Source of the DNA: Mycobacterium sp. AZCC_0083
GTDB taxonomy: Bacteria; Actinomycetota; Actinomycetes; Mycobacteriales; Mycobacteriaceae
Length of the DNA: 64,000 nt
Assembly (NCBI RefSeq): GCF_014202335.1
Contig: NZ_JACHGP010000001.1
Coordinates: 109,804 to 173,803, forward strand
Direction of reading: 5' to 3'
A program made the translations under genes and the position numbers. Shown here piece by piece: positions 42,187 to 51,239 of this stretch. The notes beneath the pieces are model-generated. The model searched no databases. It was given only the letters and a program-made list of their open reading frames with translations, and had not been told where the DNA came from. The stretch's first letter is position 1. The number at the start of each line of letters is the position of its first letter.

Positions 42187-44481
42187 ATGCCCATGGCTCG
42201 CCCCGTCGTGTCCACGTACCGGTTGCAGATGCGCGGCGACCGGTTCACCTTCGCCGACGCCGAGAAAGTGCTGGACTACCTCGACGACCTCGGCGTCGGT
42301 CACCTGTACCTGTCGCCGATCCTGACCGCCGCCGAGGGTTCGACGCACGGTTACGACGTCGTCGATCCCACCACGGTGTCGGCCGCGCTCGGCGGTGCCG
42401 ACGGCCTGGCCCGGCTGTCGCGCGCGGCGCGGGCGCGTGGCATGGGCCTGGTCGTGGACATCGTGCCCAACCACGTCGGCGTCGACGACCCGCGGCAGAA
42501 CCCGTGGTGGTGGGACGTGCTCACCCACGGCGGCGAATCGTCGTTCGCCTCGTACTTCGACATCGACTGGACGCTCGACGCCGATGGCCGAATCGTGTTG
42601 CCCGTCCTCGGTTCCGACGACGACGTCGAGTCCCTCACCGTCAACGGTGACGTGCTGCGGCTCGGCTCCCGCGCGTGGCCCATCGCCCCTGGCACGGGTG
42701 CGGGTAGCGGCCCCGCCGTGCACGACCGCCAGCACTACCGGCTGGTCGGCTGGCGCCACAACGTGTGCGGCTACCGTCGGTTCTTCTCCATCACCTCGCT
42801 GGCCGCATTGCGCCAGGAAGACCGTGCCGTGTTCGACGCCACCCACGTCGAGGTGGCGCGCTGGTTCGCCGAGGACCTGGTCGACGGCGTCCGCATCGAT
42901 CACCCCGACGGGCTGTCGAATCCGGCCGGCTATCTGGAGTGGCTGCGGGAGATCACCGGGCCCGACGCATGGATCGTGATCGAGAAGATCCTCGCCGTCG
43001 ACGAACCGCTGGAGCCGACGTTGCCCGTCGCCGGGACCACCGGCTACGACGCGCTGCGCGAGATCGGCGGCCTGTTCGTCGATCCCACGGGTAAGACTGC
43101 GCTGACCGAGCTCGTCGACTCCTGGGGCACCGCTTACGCCGAGACGCCCGAGCTCGCCCACGAGCTCAAGGTCGACGCCGTGACCAACACACTGCACAGC
43201 GAGTTGGGCCGCCTGTGCAGGGCGATCGTCGCGGCCGCCGGTACTGATCACCCGGACCTCGCCGCGGCGGTCGCCGCGTTGATCAGTCACGTCGGCGTGT
43301 ACCGCTCCGACTACCTGTCGTTGGCGTCGGTGCTGCCGGTGGCGCTGGCCGAGACCGCGGTCGAGACACCACGATTCGCCGAACCACTGGCCATCGTGGC
43401 CGCCGCGGTGTCGGTCGGCGAGGAGGCGGCGGTACGCCTGCAGCAGCTGTGCGGCGCGGCCACCGCAAAGTCCAAGGAGGACTGCCTCTTCTATCGCGAT
43501 GCACGGCTGGTGTCGCTCAACGAGGTGGGCGGCGAGCCCGAGTGGTTCGGCGTCGGAGGCGCGGAGTTCCACGACCGCGCCGACGTCCGGGCACGGTTGT
43601 GGCCGTCGACGATGACGGCGCTGTCCACCCACGACACCAAGCGCGGCGAGGACGTCCGCGCCCGCGTCGGCGTGTTGTCGCAGGTGCCGTCGCTGTGGGG
43701 CGAGCTCATTGGAAAGTGGATGCGGCTGACGCCGCCACCCGACACCACCACGGCACTGTTTCTGTGGCAGAACGCGTTCGGCGTCTGGCCAGTCGACGGT
43801 GCGGTCACCGATGACCTTCGCGGCCGACTGCACGCCTACACCGAGAAGGCAATCCGCGAGGCCGCCGCCCACACCACGTGGAACGATCCGGACCACGATT
43901 TCGAGTCCGCCGTGCATACCTGGCTCGACGAGGTGATCGATGGGCCGGTGGCCGCGGAGCTGACCTCGTTGGTGGCCCGGCTCGACGCTCACGGGCACAG
44001 TGACGCCCTGGGTCAAAAGCTGGTGCAGCTCATCGCCCCTGGGGTGCCCGACGTCTACCAGGGCACCGAACTGTGGGACGACAGCCTCGTCGACCCCGAC
44101 AACCGCAGGCCGATCGACTTCGGCGCACATCGCGAGGCGCTGCGCGCCATGACCGACCCCAAGATCCGGATCGTCGCCACGGCATTGCGGTTGCGCCGCG
44201 AGCGGCCCGATACGTTCGCCTCGGGTGGCCATCGGCCAGTACTGGCCAGCGGAGAGGCGCGCGAGCACGTGGTTGCGTTCCAGCGCGGGGACGACGTCGT
44301 GGTGGCGGTGAGCCGGTGGACGGTCCGGCTGGCCGACACCGGCTGGCGCGACACGTCTTTGGCGCTGCCTGCCGGCGACTGGACCGACCGGCTCACGGGA
44401 CTGCGGTTCTCGGGGCGGGTCGAGCTGGCCGACCTGTGCGCGGACCTGCCGGTGGCCTTGCTGGAGAAGACACGTGCCTGA
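42187..44481 (+). CDS. treY: Maltooligosyl trehalose synthase
   Basis: 764-residue GH13 enzyme that isomerises the reducing-end alpha-1,4 bond of maltodextrins to the alpha,alpha-1,1 bond of trehalose. It has STYRLQMRGDRFTFADAE, HLYLSPILTAAEGSTHGYDV, VDIVPNHVGV, DGVRIDHPDGLSNP (nucleophile Asp), WIVIEKIL (Glu) and ALSTHDTKRGEDVRAR (Asp). A second ATG two codons in is an alternative start. It starts 11 bp after treX and overlaps treZ by 8 bp. Confidence 0.95.
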   Translation: MPMARPVVSTYRLQMRGDRFTFADAEKVLDYLDDLGVGHLYLSPILTAAEGSTHGYDVVDPTTVSAALGGADGLARLSRAARARGMGLVVDIVPNHVGVDDPRQNPWWWDVLTHGGESSFASYFDIDWTLDADGRIVLPVLGSDDDVESLTVNGDVLRLGSRAWPIAPGTGAGSGPAVHDRQHYRLVGWRHNVCGYRRFFSITSLAALRQEDRAVFDATHVEVARWFAEDLVDGVRIDHPDGLSNPAGYLEWLREITGPDAWIVIEKILAVDEPLEPTLPVAGTTGYDALREIGGLFVDPTGKTALTELVDSWGTAYAETPELAHELKVDAVTNTLHSELGRLCRAIVAAAGTDHPDLAAAVAALISHVGVYRSDYLSLASVLPVALAETAVETPRFAEPLAIVAAAVSVGEEAAVRLQQLCGAATAKSKEDCLFYRDARLVSLNEVGGEPEWFGVGGAEFHDRADVRARLWPSTMTALSTHDTKRGEDVRARVGVLSQVPSLWGELIGKWMRLTPPPDTTTALFLWQNAFGVWPVDGAVTDDLRGRLHAYTEKAIREAAAHTTWNDPDHDFESAVHTWLDEVIDGPVAAELTSLVARLDAHGHSDALGQKLVQLIAPGVPDVYQGTELWDDSLVDPDNRRPIDFGAHREALRAMTDPKIRIVATALRLRRERPDTFASGGHRPVLASGEAREHVVAFQRGDDVVVAVSRWTVRLADTGWRDTSLALPAGDWTDRLTGLRFSGRVELADLCADLPVALLEKTRA

Positions 44482-46240
44482 TCACCTCCTTCCCCGTCGC
44501 TTCGCTCGCCCTGACCACGAATTCGCCGTCTGGGCCCCGCGACCCGACCGGGTGCGGCTCGACGTCGACGGCACACTGCACGCGATGACGCGATCGGACG
44601 ACGGCTGGTGGCGCACGGTGGTCGATGTGCGTCCGGACGCGAGGTACGGCTTCGTCCTGGATGACGACCAAACGGTGATCCCCGATCCCCGCTCCCCCCG
44701 TCAGCCCGACGGCGTGCACGACCGCTCACAGCTGTGGGACGCGTCGACGGCGACGTGGACCGACGCCGGCTGGCGTGGCCGGTCCATCGAAGGTGCGGTG
44801 CTCTACGAGCTGCACATCGGGACCTTCACCGCGGCAGGCACGTTCGATGCCGCGATCGACAGGCTCGACTACCTTGCCGATCTCGGCGTTGACTTCGTCG
44901 AGCTCATGCCCGTCAACGCGTTCAGCGGCACACACGGCTGGGGTTACGACGGCGTGCTCTGGTACGCCGTGCACGAGCCCTACGGCGGCCCTGACGGCCT
45001 GGTGCGCTTCGTGGACGCCTGCCACGACCGCGGCCTCGGCGTGTTGATCGATGTGGTGTTCAACCACCTCGGCCCTTCCGGAAACTACCTCCCCCGGTTC
45101 GGGCCGTACCTGTCCACCGGCAGCAACCCGTGGGGCGAGTCGATCAACATCGCCGACGCCGGTTCCGACGAGGTGCGCAACTACATCATCGAATGCGCAC
45201 TGCGCTGGATGCGCGACTTCCACGCCGACGGGCTGCGCCTCGACGCCACCCACGCGTTGGTCGACACCACGGCCGTGCACATCTTGGAGGAGCTGTCGGG
45301 CGAAACCGATTCTCTGGCGGACGAGTTGGGAAGGCCGCTGTCATTGATCGCCGAGAGCGACCGCAACGACCCGCGGCTGATCACGCCGCGCGATCACGGC
45401 GGATTGGGCATGACCGCGCAGTGGGACGACGACATCCACCACGCCATCCACACCGCCGTCTCCGGCGAGCGTCAGGGGTATTACTCGGATTTCGGCTCGC
45501 TGGAGGTACTCGCGACCACGCTGAAGCACGGGTACTTCCACGCAGGCAACTATTCCTCGTTCCGCCGTCGACGGCACGGCCGCCCACTCGACACCGCCAC
45601 CATTCCCGCCACCCGGCTGCTCGCCTACACCCTGACCCACGATCAGGTGGGCAACCGCGCCGTCGGCGACCGGCCGTCGCAGAACCTGACCTTCGGACAG
45701 CTCGCGGTGAAGGCCGCGCTGGTTCTCGGATCTCCTTACACCGCAATGCTCTTCATGGGCGAGGAATGGGGCGCGTCGAGCCCGTTTCAGTTCTTCAGCA
45801 GCCACCCCGAGCCGGAGCTCGCCCGAGCCACCGCCGAGGGACGCAAGGCCGAATTCGCCGAGCACGGGTGGGACGCCGACGAGGTGCCCGACCCGCAGGA
45901 CCCTCGGACCTTCGAGCACTCCAAGCTGGCGTGGGACGAGATCGGCGCAGGCGAGCACGCGCGGCTACACGACGTCTACCGCGGGCTGATCGCCCTTCGG
46001 CGCGAAGAACCGGACTTCGCCGACCCCTGGCTGGACCACCTCGGCGTGGACTACGACGAGGATCAGCGCTGGATCGTGTTGCGGCGCGGGTCTTTCGCCA
46101 TCGCCTGCAATCTCGGCACGGAAGCGGTGTCGGTACCCGTCACCGGTGAGGTGGTGTCGGCTTCCGACGAGCCTGCCGTCGGCTCGGAAGGCACGCGCCT
46201 CGTGGGGCATTCGTTCGCGATCCTGCGCGTCGCAGACTGA
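44474..46240 (+). CDS. treZ: Maltooligosyl trehalose trehalohydrolase
   Basis: 588-residue GH13 enzyme releasing free trehalose from the TreY product. It has FAVWAPRPDRVRLDVDG (N-terminal domain), LYELHIGTFTAAGTFDAAI, ELMPVNAFSGTHGWGYDGV, IDVVFNHLGP, GLRLDATHALVD (nucleophile Asp), LIAESDRND (Glu) and TLTHDQVGNRA (Asp). The N-terminus (MPDHLLPRRFARPDH) is extended by a 33-bp repeat insertion; the native start was probably MPDHEFAVWAP. GTG start inside the end of treY. Confidence 0.95.
   Translation: MPDHLLPRRFARPDHEFAVWAPRPDRVRLDVDGTLHAMTRSDDGWWRTVVDVRPDARYGFVLDDDQTVIPDPRSPRQPDGVHDRSQLWDASTATWTDAGWRGRSIEGAVLYELHIGTFTAAGTFDAAIDRLDYLADLGVDFVELMPVNAFSGTHGWGYDGVLWYAVHEPYGGPDGLVRFVDACHDRGLGVLIDVVFNHLGPSGNYLPRFGPYLSTGSNPWGESINIADAGSDEVRNYIIECALRWMRDFHADGLRLDATHALVDTTAVHILEELSGETDSLADELGRPLSLIAESDRNDPRLITPRDHGGLGMTAQWDDDIHHAIHTAVSGERQGYYSDFGSLEVLATTLKHGYFHAGNYSSFRRRRHGRPLDTATIPATRLLAYTLTHDQVGNRAVGDRPSQNLTFGQLAVKAALVLGSPYTAMLFMGEEWGASSPFQFFSSHPEPELARATAEGRKAEFAEHGWDADEVPDPQDPRTFEHSKLAWDEIGAGEHARLHDVYRGLIALRREEPDFADPWLDHLGVDYDEDQRWIVLRRGSFAIACNLGTEAVSVPVTGEVVSASDEPAVGSEGTRLVGHSFAILRVAD
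44477..44518 (+). repeat. 33-bp interspersed repeat insertion at the treZ start
   Basis: CCTGATCAC (44477-44485) and CCTGACCAC (44510-44518) are exactly 33 bp apart and bracket TTCCCCGTCGCTTCGCTCG, the same core as at 38988. The imperfect 9-bp duplication encodes PDH twice. The inserted 11 codons preserve the treZ frame. Confidence 0.75.
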
Positions 46241-46252
46241 CCGCAGCCCCGG

Positions 46253-47167
46253 TCATTCCGACCCGTTCTCGCTCTCGCCATCCGATGTCGGATGCAGACG
46301 CCTGCGCGCCGCGTCCATCCGCCAGCGCACTAGGTTGATCTTCGCCCGGCGGTGGCCGCCGTCGGCGGCGCGCTCGTACCAGCGCCGTGCGGTGTCCAGA
46401 TCCGGCGGGTCCATCTGCTCGTGGAGCAGCCATCCGAGGTTGTTCATGGCGTTGTAGTTCCCGGCCTCGGCCGCACGCTCGTACCAGTGCCGTGCCGCAT
46501 CCAGGTCCGGCGGATCGGTCCAGTGCGAGTAGAGCAGACCGAGGCTGTTCATCGCCTTGCTCTCCCCCGCCTCGGCAGCACGCTCCCACCAATGCCGCGC
46601 CGCTTCGTCATCCGGCGGATCCATGAACGCGTGGTGCAGCACTCCAAGGTTGTGCATGGCGTCGCTGTGGCCGGCATCGGCGGCACGCTCCCACCAGCGC
46701 CGGGTGGCATCGGGATCGGCTGGGCTGATCAACTCCTGGTACAGGTACGCGAGCCTGAGCATGGCGTCGACGTTCCCCGTCTCGGCGGCACGTTCGTACC
46801 ACTGGCACGCCTCATCGAGTTCCCGTGGCCTGGCGAGCTCTTCGTGAATCCAGCCGAGCCCGAGCATGGCTTCGCCGCGCCCAGCCTCGGCAGCGCGCTC
46901 ATACCAACGGCGCCCCGCATCGAGATCGGGCGGATCCATTCGCTCCGCGCAGATGAGCCCGAGGTTGACCATCGCGTCGACGTTCCCCGCATTGGCGGCA
47001 CGCTCGTACCAGCGGTACGCCGCATCCAGGTCCGGCGGATCCATCCACTGCGAGAACAGCACACCGAGGGCGAACTCGGCGTCGGTGTCGCCCTCGTCGG
47101 CCGCCTCCTCGTACTGGCGGCGCAGGTGTTCGAGATCGGGCGTCTCGGAATCCTCGAGATCGTCCAT
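46253..47167 (-). CDS. Sel1-like repeat protein
   Basis: 304 residues. After ~25 acidic N-terminal residues come seven consecutive 35-residue Sel1/TPR-like helical repeats and a capping helix. The consensus is DAMxNLGxLxxxxxDPPDLDAARRWYERAAEAGN. No signal peptide or membrane helix, so probably a cytosolic scaffold. The DPPDLDAA insert in most units is distinctive; repeat 4 has WWERAADAGH. The ATG is only 4 nt after the ilvA stop, so it is almost certainly co-transcribed with ilvA. The partner is unknown. Confidence 0.85.
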   Translation of the reverse strand: MDDLEDSETPDLEHLRRQYEEAADEGDTDAEFALGVLFSQWMDPPDLDAAYRWYERAANAGNVDAMVNLGLICAERMDPPDLDAGRRWYERAAEAGRGEAMLGLGWIHEELARPRELDEACQWYERAAETGNVDAMLRLAYLYQELISPADPDATRRWWERAADAGHSDAMHNLGVLHHAFMDPPDDEAARHWWERAAEAGESKAMNSLGLLYSHWTDPPDLDAARHWYERAAEAGNYNAMNNLGWLLHEQMDPPDLDTARRWYERAADGGHRRAKINLVRWRMDAARRRLHPTSDGESENGSE

Positions 47168-47171
47168 GAAA

Positions 47172-48455
47172 TCAGGTCAGGTAGCGGTACGCCGGTGAAC
47201 CCGGTTCCAGCGCCTCGACGTGGAGGTCGGACGCCCGCATGCGCTCCATCAGGCCGTCGAAGTCGGCGGCCGAGCCGAGTTCGACGCCGACGAGTGCCTC
47301 ACCCGTCTCCCGGTTGTTGCGCTTGACGTACTCGAAGAGGGTGACGTCGTCGTTCGGGCCGAGCACCTCGTCGAGGAAGCGGCGCAAGGCGCCGGGCTCC
47401 TGCGGGAAGTCCACCAGGAAGTAGTGCTTGAGCCCGAGGTGCACCAGCGAGCGCTCGACCACCTCGTTGTAGCGCGATACGTCGTTGTTGCCGCCCGAGA
47501 TCAGGCACACCACCGTCGATCCCGGAGCGACGTCGGCCTCGAGGAGCGCGGCGACCGAGAGCGCTCCCGCCGGCTCGGCGATGATGCCCTCGTTCTGGTA
47601 CAGGTCGAGCATCGCCGAGCACACTGCGCCCTCGTCGACCGTGGTGATCGACACCATGTCACCGGCAGCGGCCAGGGCGGCGTAGGGCAGCACACCCGCC
47701 TTTGCGACCGCCGCGCCGTCGACGAACTGATCGACGTGGTCGAGTGTGACCGGCTCACCGTTGGCCAGCGCGGCGACCATCGCGGCCGCGCCAGCGGGTT
47801 CCACCCCGAGCACCGCGGTACTGGTGGTGCGTTCGGCGAGGTAGGTGGTGATGCCGCTGATGCATCCGCCGCCGCCGACCGGGACGATCACCAGGTCGGG
47901 TTCGACGTCGAGTTGATCCAGGATTTCCACGGCGATGGTGCCCTGCCCCGCCATGGTGCGCACGTCGTCGTACGGCGGTACCAGGGTGGCACCGGTGCGG
48001 GCGACGTCGTCGAGTGCCGCGGCGGCCGCGACGTCGTAGGTCCTGCCTCCGACGATGAGCTCGATGTACTCGCCGCCGTGGTAGCGGATGCGGTCACGCT
48101 TCTGCTTCGGCGTCTTGGCAGGTACGTAGACCCGACCATGGATGCCCATCGACCTGCACGCCAGGGCGAAACCCTGGGCGTGATTGCCCGCCGACGAGCA
48201 CACCACGCCTGCGGCGATCTCGTCCGGCGTCAGCTGCATCAGCAGGTTGTAGGCACCGCGCAGCTTGTAGGAGCGTACCGCCTGCAGGTCTTCGCGCTTG
48301 AGGTAGACGCTGGCACCGGTGACCGCCGACAACCGATCGCTGAGCTGCAGGGGGCTGAGCGCGACGACGCTGGAAATTCGCTCAGCGGCCGCATCGATGT
48401 CGGCCGCGGTCAGCGGCGATGACGTGCGGGGGCTCTGGCTCAACTCAGCGGACAC
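47172..48455 (-). CDS. ilvA: Threonine ammonia-lyase (threonine dehydratase)
   Basis: 427-residue PLP enzyme deaminating threonine to 2-oxobutyrate, the first step of isoleucine synthesis. The PLP lysine is in RSYKLRGAYN (about residue 68), then SSAGNHAQGFAL, the phosphate-binding PVGGGGCISG and CLISGGNNDVSRY. The C-terminal ~90 residues (HYFLVDFPQEPGALRRFLDEVL) form an ACT-like regulatory domain for isoleucine feedback. GTG start. Followed immediately by the Sel1 gene. Confidence 0.95.
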   Translation of the reverse strand: MSAELSQSPRTSSPLTAADIDAAAERISSVVALSPLQLSDRLSAVTGASVYLKREDLQAVRSYKLRGAYNLLMQLTPDEIAAGVVCSSAGNHAQGFALACRSMGIHGRVYVPAKTPKQKRDRIRYHGGEYIELIVGGRTYDVAAAAALDDVARTGATLVPPYDDVRTMAGQGTIAVEILDQLDVEPDLVIVPVGGGGCISGITTYLAERTTSTAVLGVEPAGAAAMVAALANGEPVTLDHVDQFVDGAAVAKAGVLPYAALAAAGDMVSITTVDEGAVCSAMLDLYQNEGIIAEPAGALSVAALLEADVAPGSTVVCLISGGNNDVSRYNEVVERSLVHLGLKHYFLVDFPQEPGALRRFLDEVLGPNDDVTLFEYVKRNNRETGEALVGVELGSAADFDGLMERMRASDLHVEALEPGSPAYRYLT

Positions 48456-48497
48456 CGATCAATGGTGCCACCTCGTGGGCAGCGGGCGGAAACCGGT

Positions 48498-48935
48498 TTA
48501 GCTGACCGGGGTCAGCACGAAGACCGGGATCTGCCGGTCGGTCTTCTTTTGGTAGTCGGCGTAGTCGGGCCAGGCCTCGACCGCACGCTCCCACCACACC
48601 GTCTTGTCGTCACCGACGACTTCGCGGGCCTCGTAGTCCTTGGTGACCTCGCCGTCCTGAAGCTCGACCCGCGGGTTCTTCTTGATGTTCCAGTACCAGA
48701 CGGGGTGCTTGGGCGCCCCGCCGAGCGACGCCACCACGGCGTACTCGCCGTCGTTCTCCACCCGCATGAGTGGCGTCTTGCGGATCTTTCCGGTCTTGGC
48801 GCCGACGGTGGTCAGCAGGATGACGCGTTTGCCCTTCAGCTCGGTGCCGTCGGTCCCGCCCGATTTCATGTACGTCTCCGCGTTCTCGCGGGCCCAATCC
48901 GACGTGCTTGGTTCGTATTCTCCGGTCAGTGGCAT
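48498..48935 (-). CDS. Deazaflavin (F420)-dependent nitroreductase family protein
   Basis: 145 residues of the Ddn-like FDOR family. It has [53 protein letters not shown], where the GAKTGK segment contacts the cofactor phosphate, and a C-terminal FVLTPVS. Substrate unknown. TAAACT (48947-48942, read leftwards) ends 6 nt before the ATG, fitting leaderless transcription. It lies 42 bp upstream of ilvA but appears to be an independent unit. Confidence 0.87.
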   Translation of the reverse strand: MPLTGEYEPSTSDWARENAETYMKSGGTDGTELKGKRVILLTTVGAKTGKIRKTPLMRVENDGEYAVVASLGGAPKHPVWYWNIKKNPRVELQDGEVTKDYEAREVVGDDKTVWWERAVEAWPDYADYQKKTDRQIPVFVLTPVS

Positions 48936-49025
48936 CCGGTCAGTTTATTTCCGGGGGGCACAGGGACGGACCTGATCCAGCGTTTCGGTTGCCCGAACTC
49001 TTGGATACGAGCTATCGTTAATCCC

Positions 49026-49247
49026 ATGACGGCCCCCAGCGTCAAGCTAGCGACATCAGGCACCGAAGTGCGGATCGCCGGTGTCCCGTGGCCGGTGTAC
49101 AAGCTGGTCGCGCTCGGTGTGGGCCTTCTGGTGCTGCTCGTCGTCGGCGTCGTCACCATGAACCCTGGCCCTGCCGTCGTCGCTGCCGCGGCCGCGGGCA
49201 CCGTGGCCTGGCTGGGCCTTGGCGTGTTCCAGTCCTCGGACGATTAG
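49026..49247 (+). CDS. Small two-helix membrane protein
   Basis: 73 residues: a ~23-residue soluble N-terminus (VRIAGVPWPVYKL) and two hydrophobic helices (about 25-43 and 48-68). Not recognised as a named family. TATCGT (49013-49018) ends 7 nt before the ATG (leaderless). Convergent with the SRPBCC gene, 4-bp overlap. Confidence 0.7.
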   Translation: MTAPSVKLATSGTEVRIAGVPWPVYKLVALGVGLLVLLVVGVVTMNPGPAVVAAAAAGTVAWLGLGVFQSSDD

Positions 49248-49636
49248 TCCTCGAGCAGTCCCCGCAACGTCTCGAGGTCCGCTGCCACCGCTGCAGCGTC
49301 GGCCTCGAACTCCACGTCCGTGACCCCTGGTCGGCGGCGCAGCGTGAACACCACTTCGCAGCCGGTCTCCCCCGGTCCACCCGGGATCACTCGCATCGGG
49401 TTGTAGACCGCCTCACCGGACGGCAGCCGAACCACGTGGTCGAGCACGCCGAGATCGTTTTGCGGCGCAAAGTCGACGACCGCGTCGGACAACGAGGGAT
49501 CGGCAAGACCCGCCGCCCAGCGCGGCAGCTCAGCCGGATCCGATGCGAGCGCGTACACCGCGTCGGGAGTGGCGTCGATCCAGACGCCGATGTGGCGGGA
49601 CTTGCCCAGGAAACTGTCAGTCGTGTCGTCATCCAC
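49244..49636 (-). CDS. SRPBCC (START-like) family protein
   Basis: 130 residues of the helix-grip SRPBCC fold: SRHIGVWIDATPDAVYALASDPAELPRWAAGL at the N-terminus is characteristic of polyketide-cyclase/START-like ligand-binding proteins. A C-terminal helix ends LETLRGLLED. Ligand unknown. GTG start. The 3' end overlaps the neighbouring small membrane gene by 4 bp. Confidence 0.82.
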   Translation of the reverse strand: MDDDTTDSFLGKSRHIGVWIDATPDAVYALASDPAELPRWAAGLADPSLSDAVVDFAPQNDLGVLDHVVRLPSGEAVYNPMRVIPGGPGETGCEVVFTLRRRPGVTDVEFEADAAAVAADLETLRGLLED

Positions 49637-49665
49637 AGATCAATCGTCGCGCACACACTTGGCTG

Positions 49666-50409
49666 ATGGACAACACGCCTGAACAACCCGCTACCGAGGA
49701 GTTCCTCAAGCGAGCGGAGCGGCTGGCCCACGAGGCGGAACACCACGTGCCGTCGTGGCTGCGGCCCGGCGCCCCGGAGAGCCGCCTGCCCGTGCTCGTC
49801 GCACTGGTCACCACCATGGCCCTACAACTGGCGATCTCGCACAGTTACATACTCGTTCCACGGTGGCCTCTGATCGCCATGGAACTGTTGTTGCTAGCCG
49901 TTCTGATCTGGCTGAACCCGATCCGGCTGACCCGGTCGACCACGCTCGGGAAGTACGCGAGTTGGATTCTGCTGGGGGCGATCACCGTCGACAACACGCT
50001 CTCGGCGATCGTGCTGGACACGCACATCTTGTCCGGCCAGGTCAGCAACGACGCCAGTCTTCTGCTGGGCAGCGGCGCGGCGATCTTCGTCACCAACATC
50101 ATCGTGTTCGGCATCTGGTACTGGGAACTGGACCGTGGCGGCCCATTCGCGCGGCGGGCAGGCGTCACGCCCTACCCGGACTTCATGTTCCCGCAGATGG
50201 ACCCGGACACCGCGAAGCTCGTGAAGCCGGGCTGGCGCCCGACGTTCATCGACTATTTCTATGTCAGCCTGACGAACTCGATGGCCTTCTCCCCCACCGA
50301 CACCATGCCGCTGGCCCGCTGGGCCAAGGTGATGATGTCCGTGCAGAGCCTCGTCGCGGTTACCACCATTGCGCTCGTAATCGCAAGGGCCGTGAACGTT
50401 TTGGGCTAG
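49666..50409 (+). CDS. DUF1345-like integral membrane protein
   Basis: 247 residues with about five to six membrane helices. The C-terminal part (FIDYFYVSLTNSMAFSPTDTMPLARWAKVMMSVQSLVAVTTIALVIARAVNVL) resembles DUF1345 proteins in its Asp-Tyr, Asp-Thr and final helix. Function unknown. The ATG at 49666 lies 29 bp from the divergent SRPBCC start. The last 12 codons lie in a 35-bp sequence repeated downstream of the next gene. Confidence 0.75.
   Translation: MDNTPEQPATEEFLKRAERLAHEAEHHVPSWLRPGAPESRLPVLVALVTTMALQLAISHSYILVPRWPLIAMELLLLAVLIWLNPIRLTRSTTLGKYASWILLGAITVDNTLSAIVLDTHILSGQVSNDASLLLGSGAAIFVTNIIVFGIWYWELDRGGPFARRAGVTPYPDFMFPQMDPDTAKLVKPGWRPTFIDYFYVSLTNSMAFSPTDTMPLARWAKVMMSVQSLVAVTTIALVIARAVNVLG
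50372..50406 (+). repeat. 35-bp direct repeat, left copy
   Basis: CGCTCGTAATCGCAAGGGC-C-GTGAACGTTTTGGGC; identical to 51205-51239 except for one base. This copy codes for the C-terminus (ALVIARAVNVLG) of the DUF1345-like protein. Confidence 0.95.
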
Positions 50410-50427
50410 CCGTGCGACGATGACGCG

Positions 50428-51213
50428 ATGCCCCGAGCCGTTCATCTGCTAACGCTGCTGGCCGTGAACGCGATTCCTGCGGCCGGCTGGTTCGTCGGCG
50501 AATGGTCAGCAGGCACGACGCTGGTGGTCTACTGGTTCGAGAACGTGGCCGTGTGCCTGTTCGTGGCGGCACGGATCATCGTCAATCAGCGCACGAGCCC
50601 ACGTCGTGGACACTTCAAGTACCAGACACCGAAATCGCCCACGCGCGGCTCGCAGACCTCATTCGTCAATGGATTCCTGGTGACGAGCCTGGCCTTCTCT
50701 GCGGCACACGGCGTGTTTCTCGGAGTCATCCTGTTCGTGCTCGACCACAACAACATGAAAAATGGCCAAGGGGGCTTCGCAGCTGTCGACTGGTACCAGG
50801 TCCGAAACGGGTGCATCGGCGTTTTCGTCGTCCTCGCCATCGAATTCGCGGTGGACCTGCCAGGGCTTCGCCGGTGGACGTTCTGGCAGATCGAGCAGAC
50901 CGCGAATCGCAGCCTCGGTCGAATCGCCGTCGTGCACCTCACGCTCGTGCTCGGCATGTTCGGCGCCGTCATGACCGACGCGTCCGCGTTGTTCGGGGTC
51001 TTCATCGTCCTCAAGACCCTGAACGCGCTGAGCATGGCCCTGCCCCAGTGGGAGCCGACCTCGGCGCCCAAGTGGCTCAGCCGAGTGATGAACCGCCTAC
51101 CCAACGCGCACCCTGGAGATGAGTTCGAGGACATGTGGGCCAAGGAGCGCGCCGACGAAGCTGAACGGCGGAGCAGAAACGAACAGCCGTGGACGGCCTC
51201 TCGCCGCTCGTAA
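50428..51213 (+). CDS. DUF6498-type membrane protein
   Basis: 261 residues with about six hydrophobic segments. It has GTTLVVYWFENVAVCLFVAARI near the N-terminus (YWxEN is typical of DUF6498) and a hydrophilic charged C-terminus. Function unknown. The stop codon and last residues lie in the right copy of a 35-bp direct repeat whose left copy ends just before this gene. The whole gene thus looks like an inserted cassette between the DUF1345-like gene and the methyltransferase gene. Confidence 0.75.
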   Translation: MPRAVHLLTLLAVNAIPAAGWFVGEWSAGTTLVVYWFENVAVCLFVAARIIVNQRTSPRRGHFKYQTPKSPTRGSQTSFVNGFLVTSLAFSAAHGVFLGVILFVLDHNNMKNGQGGFAAVDWYQVRNGCIGVFVVLAIEFAVDLPGLRRWTFWQIEQTANRSLGRIAVVHLTLVLGMFGAVMTDASALFGVFIVLKTLNALSMALPQWEPTSAPKWLSRVMNRLPNAHPGDEFEDMWAKERADEAERRSRNEQPWTASRRS

Positions 51214-51239
51214 TCGCAAGGGCGGTGAACGTTTTGGGC
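51205..51239 (+). repeat. 35-bp direct repeat, right copy
   Basis: CGCTCGTAATCGCAAGGGC-G-GTGAACGTTTTGGGC; one mismatch to 50372-50406. It contains the last two codons and stop of the DUF6498 gene. It runs into the palindrome at 51227-51248. Confidence 0.95.

Noticed and set aside
46352..47326. Repeated + strand frame opposite the Sel1 gene
   Set aside because: Its repeats merely mirror the 105-bp periodicity of the Sel1 coding sequence.
49701..49730. Possible further copy of the GAGCGGAGCG repeat
   Set aside because: Only about 10 bases match the core (CGAGCGGAGCG), within ordinary coding sequence (KRAERLAHEA); no flanking duplication.
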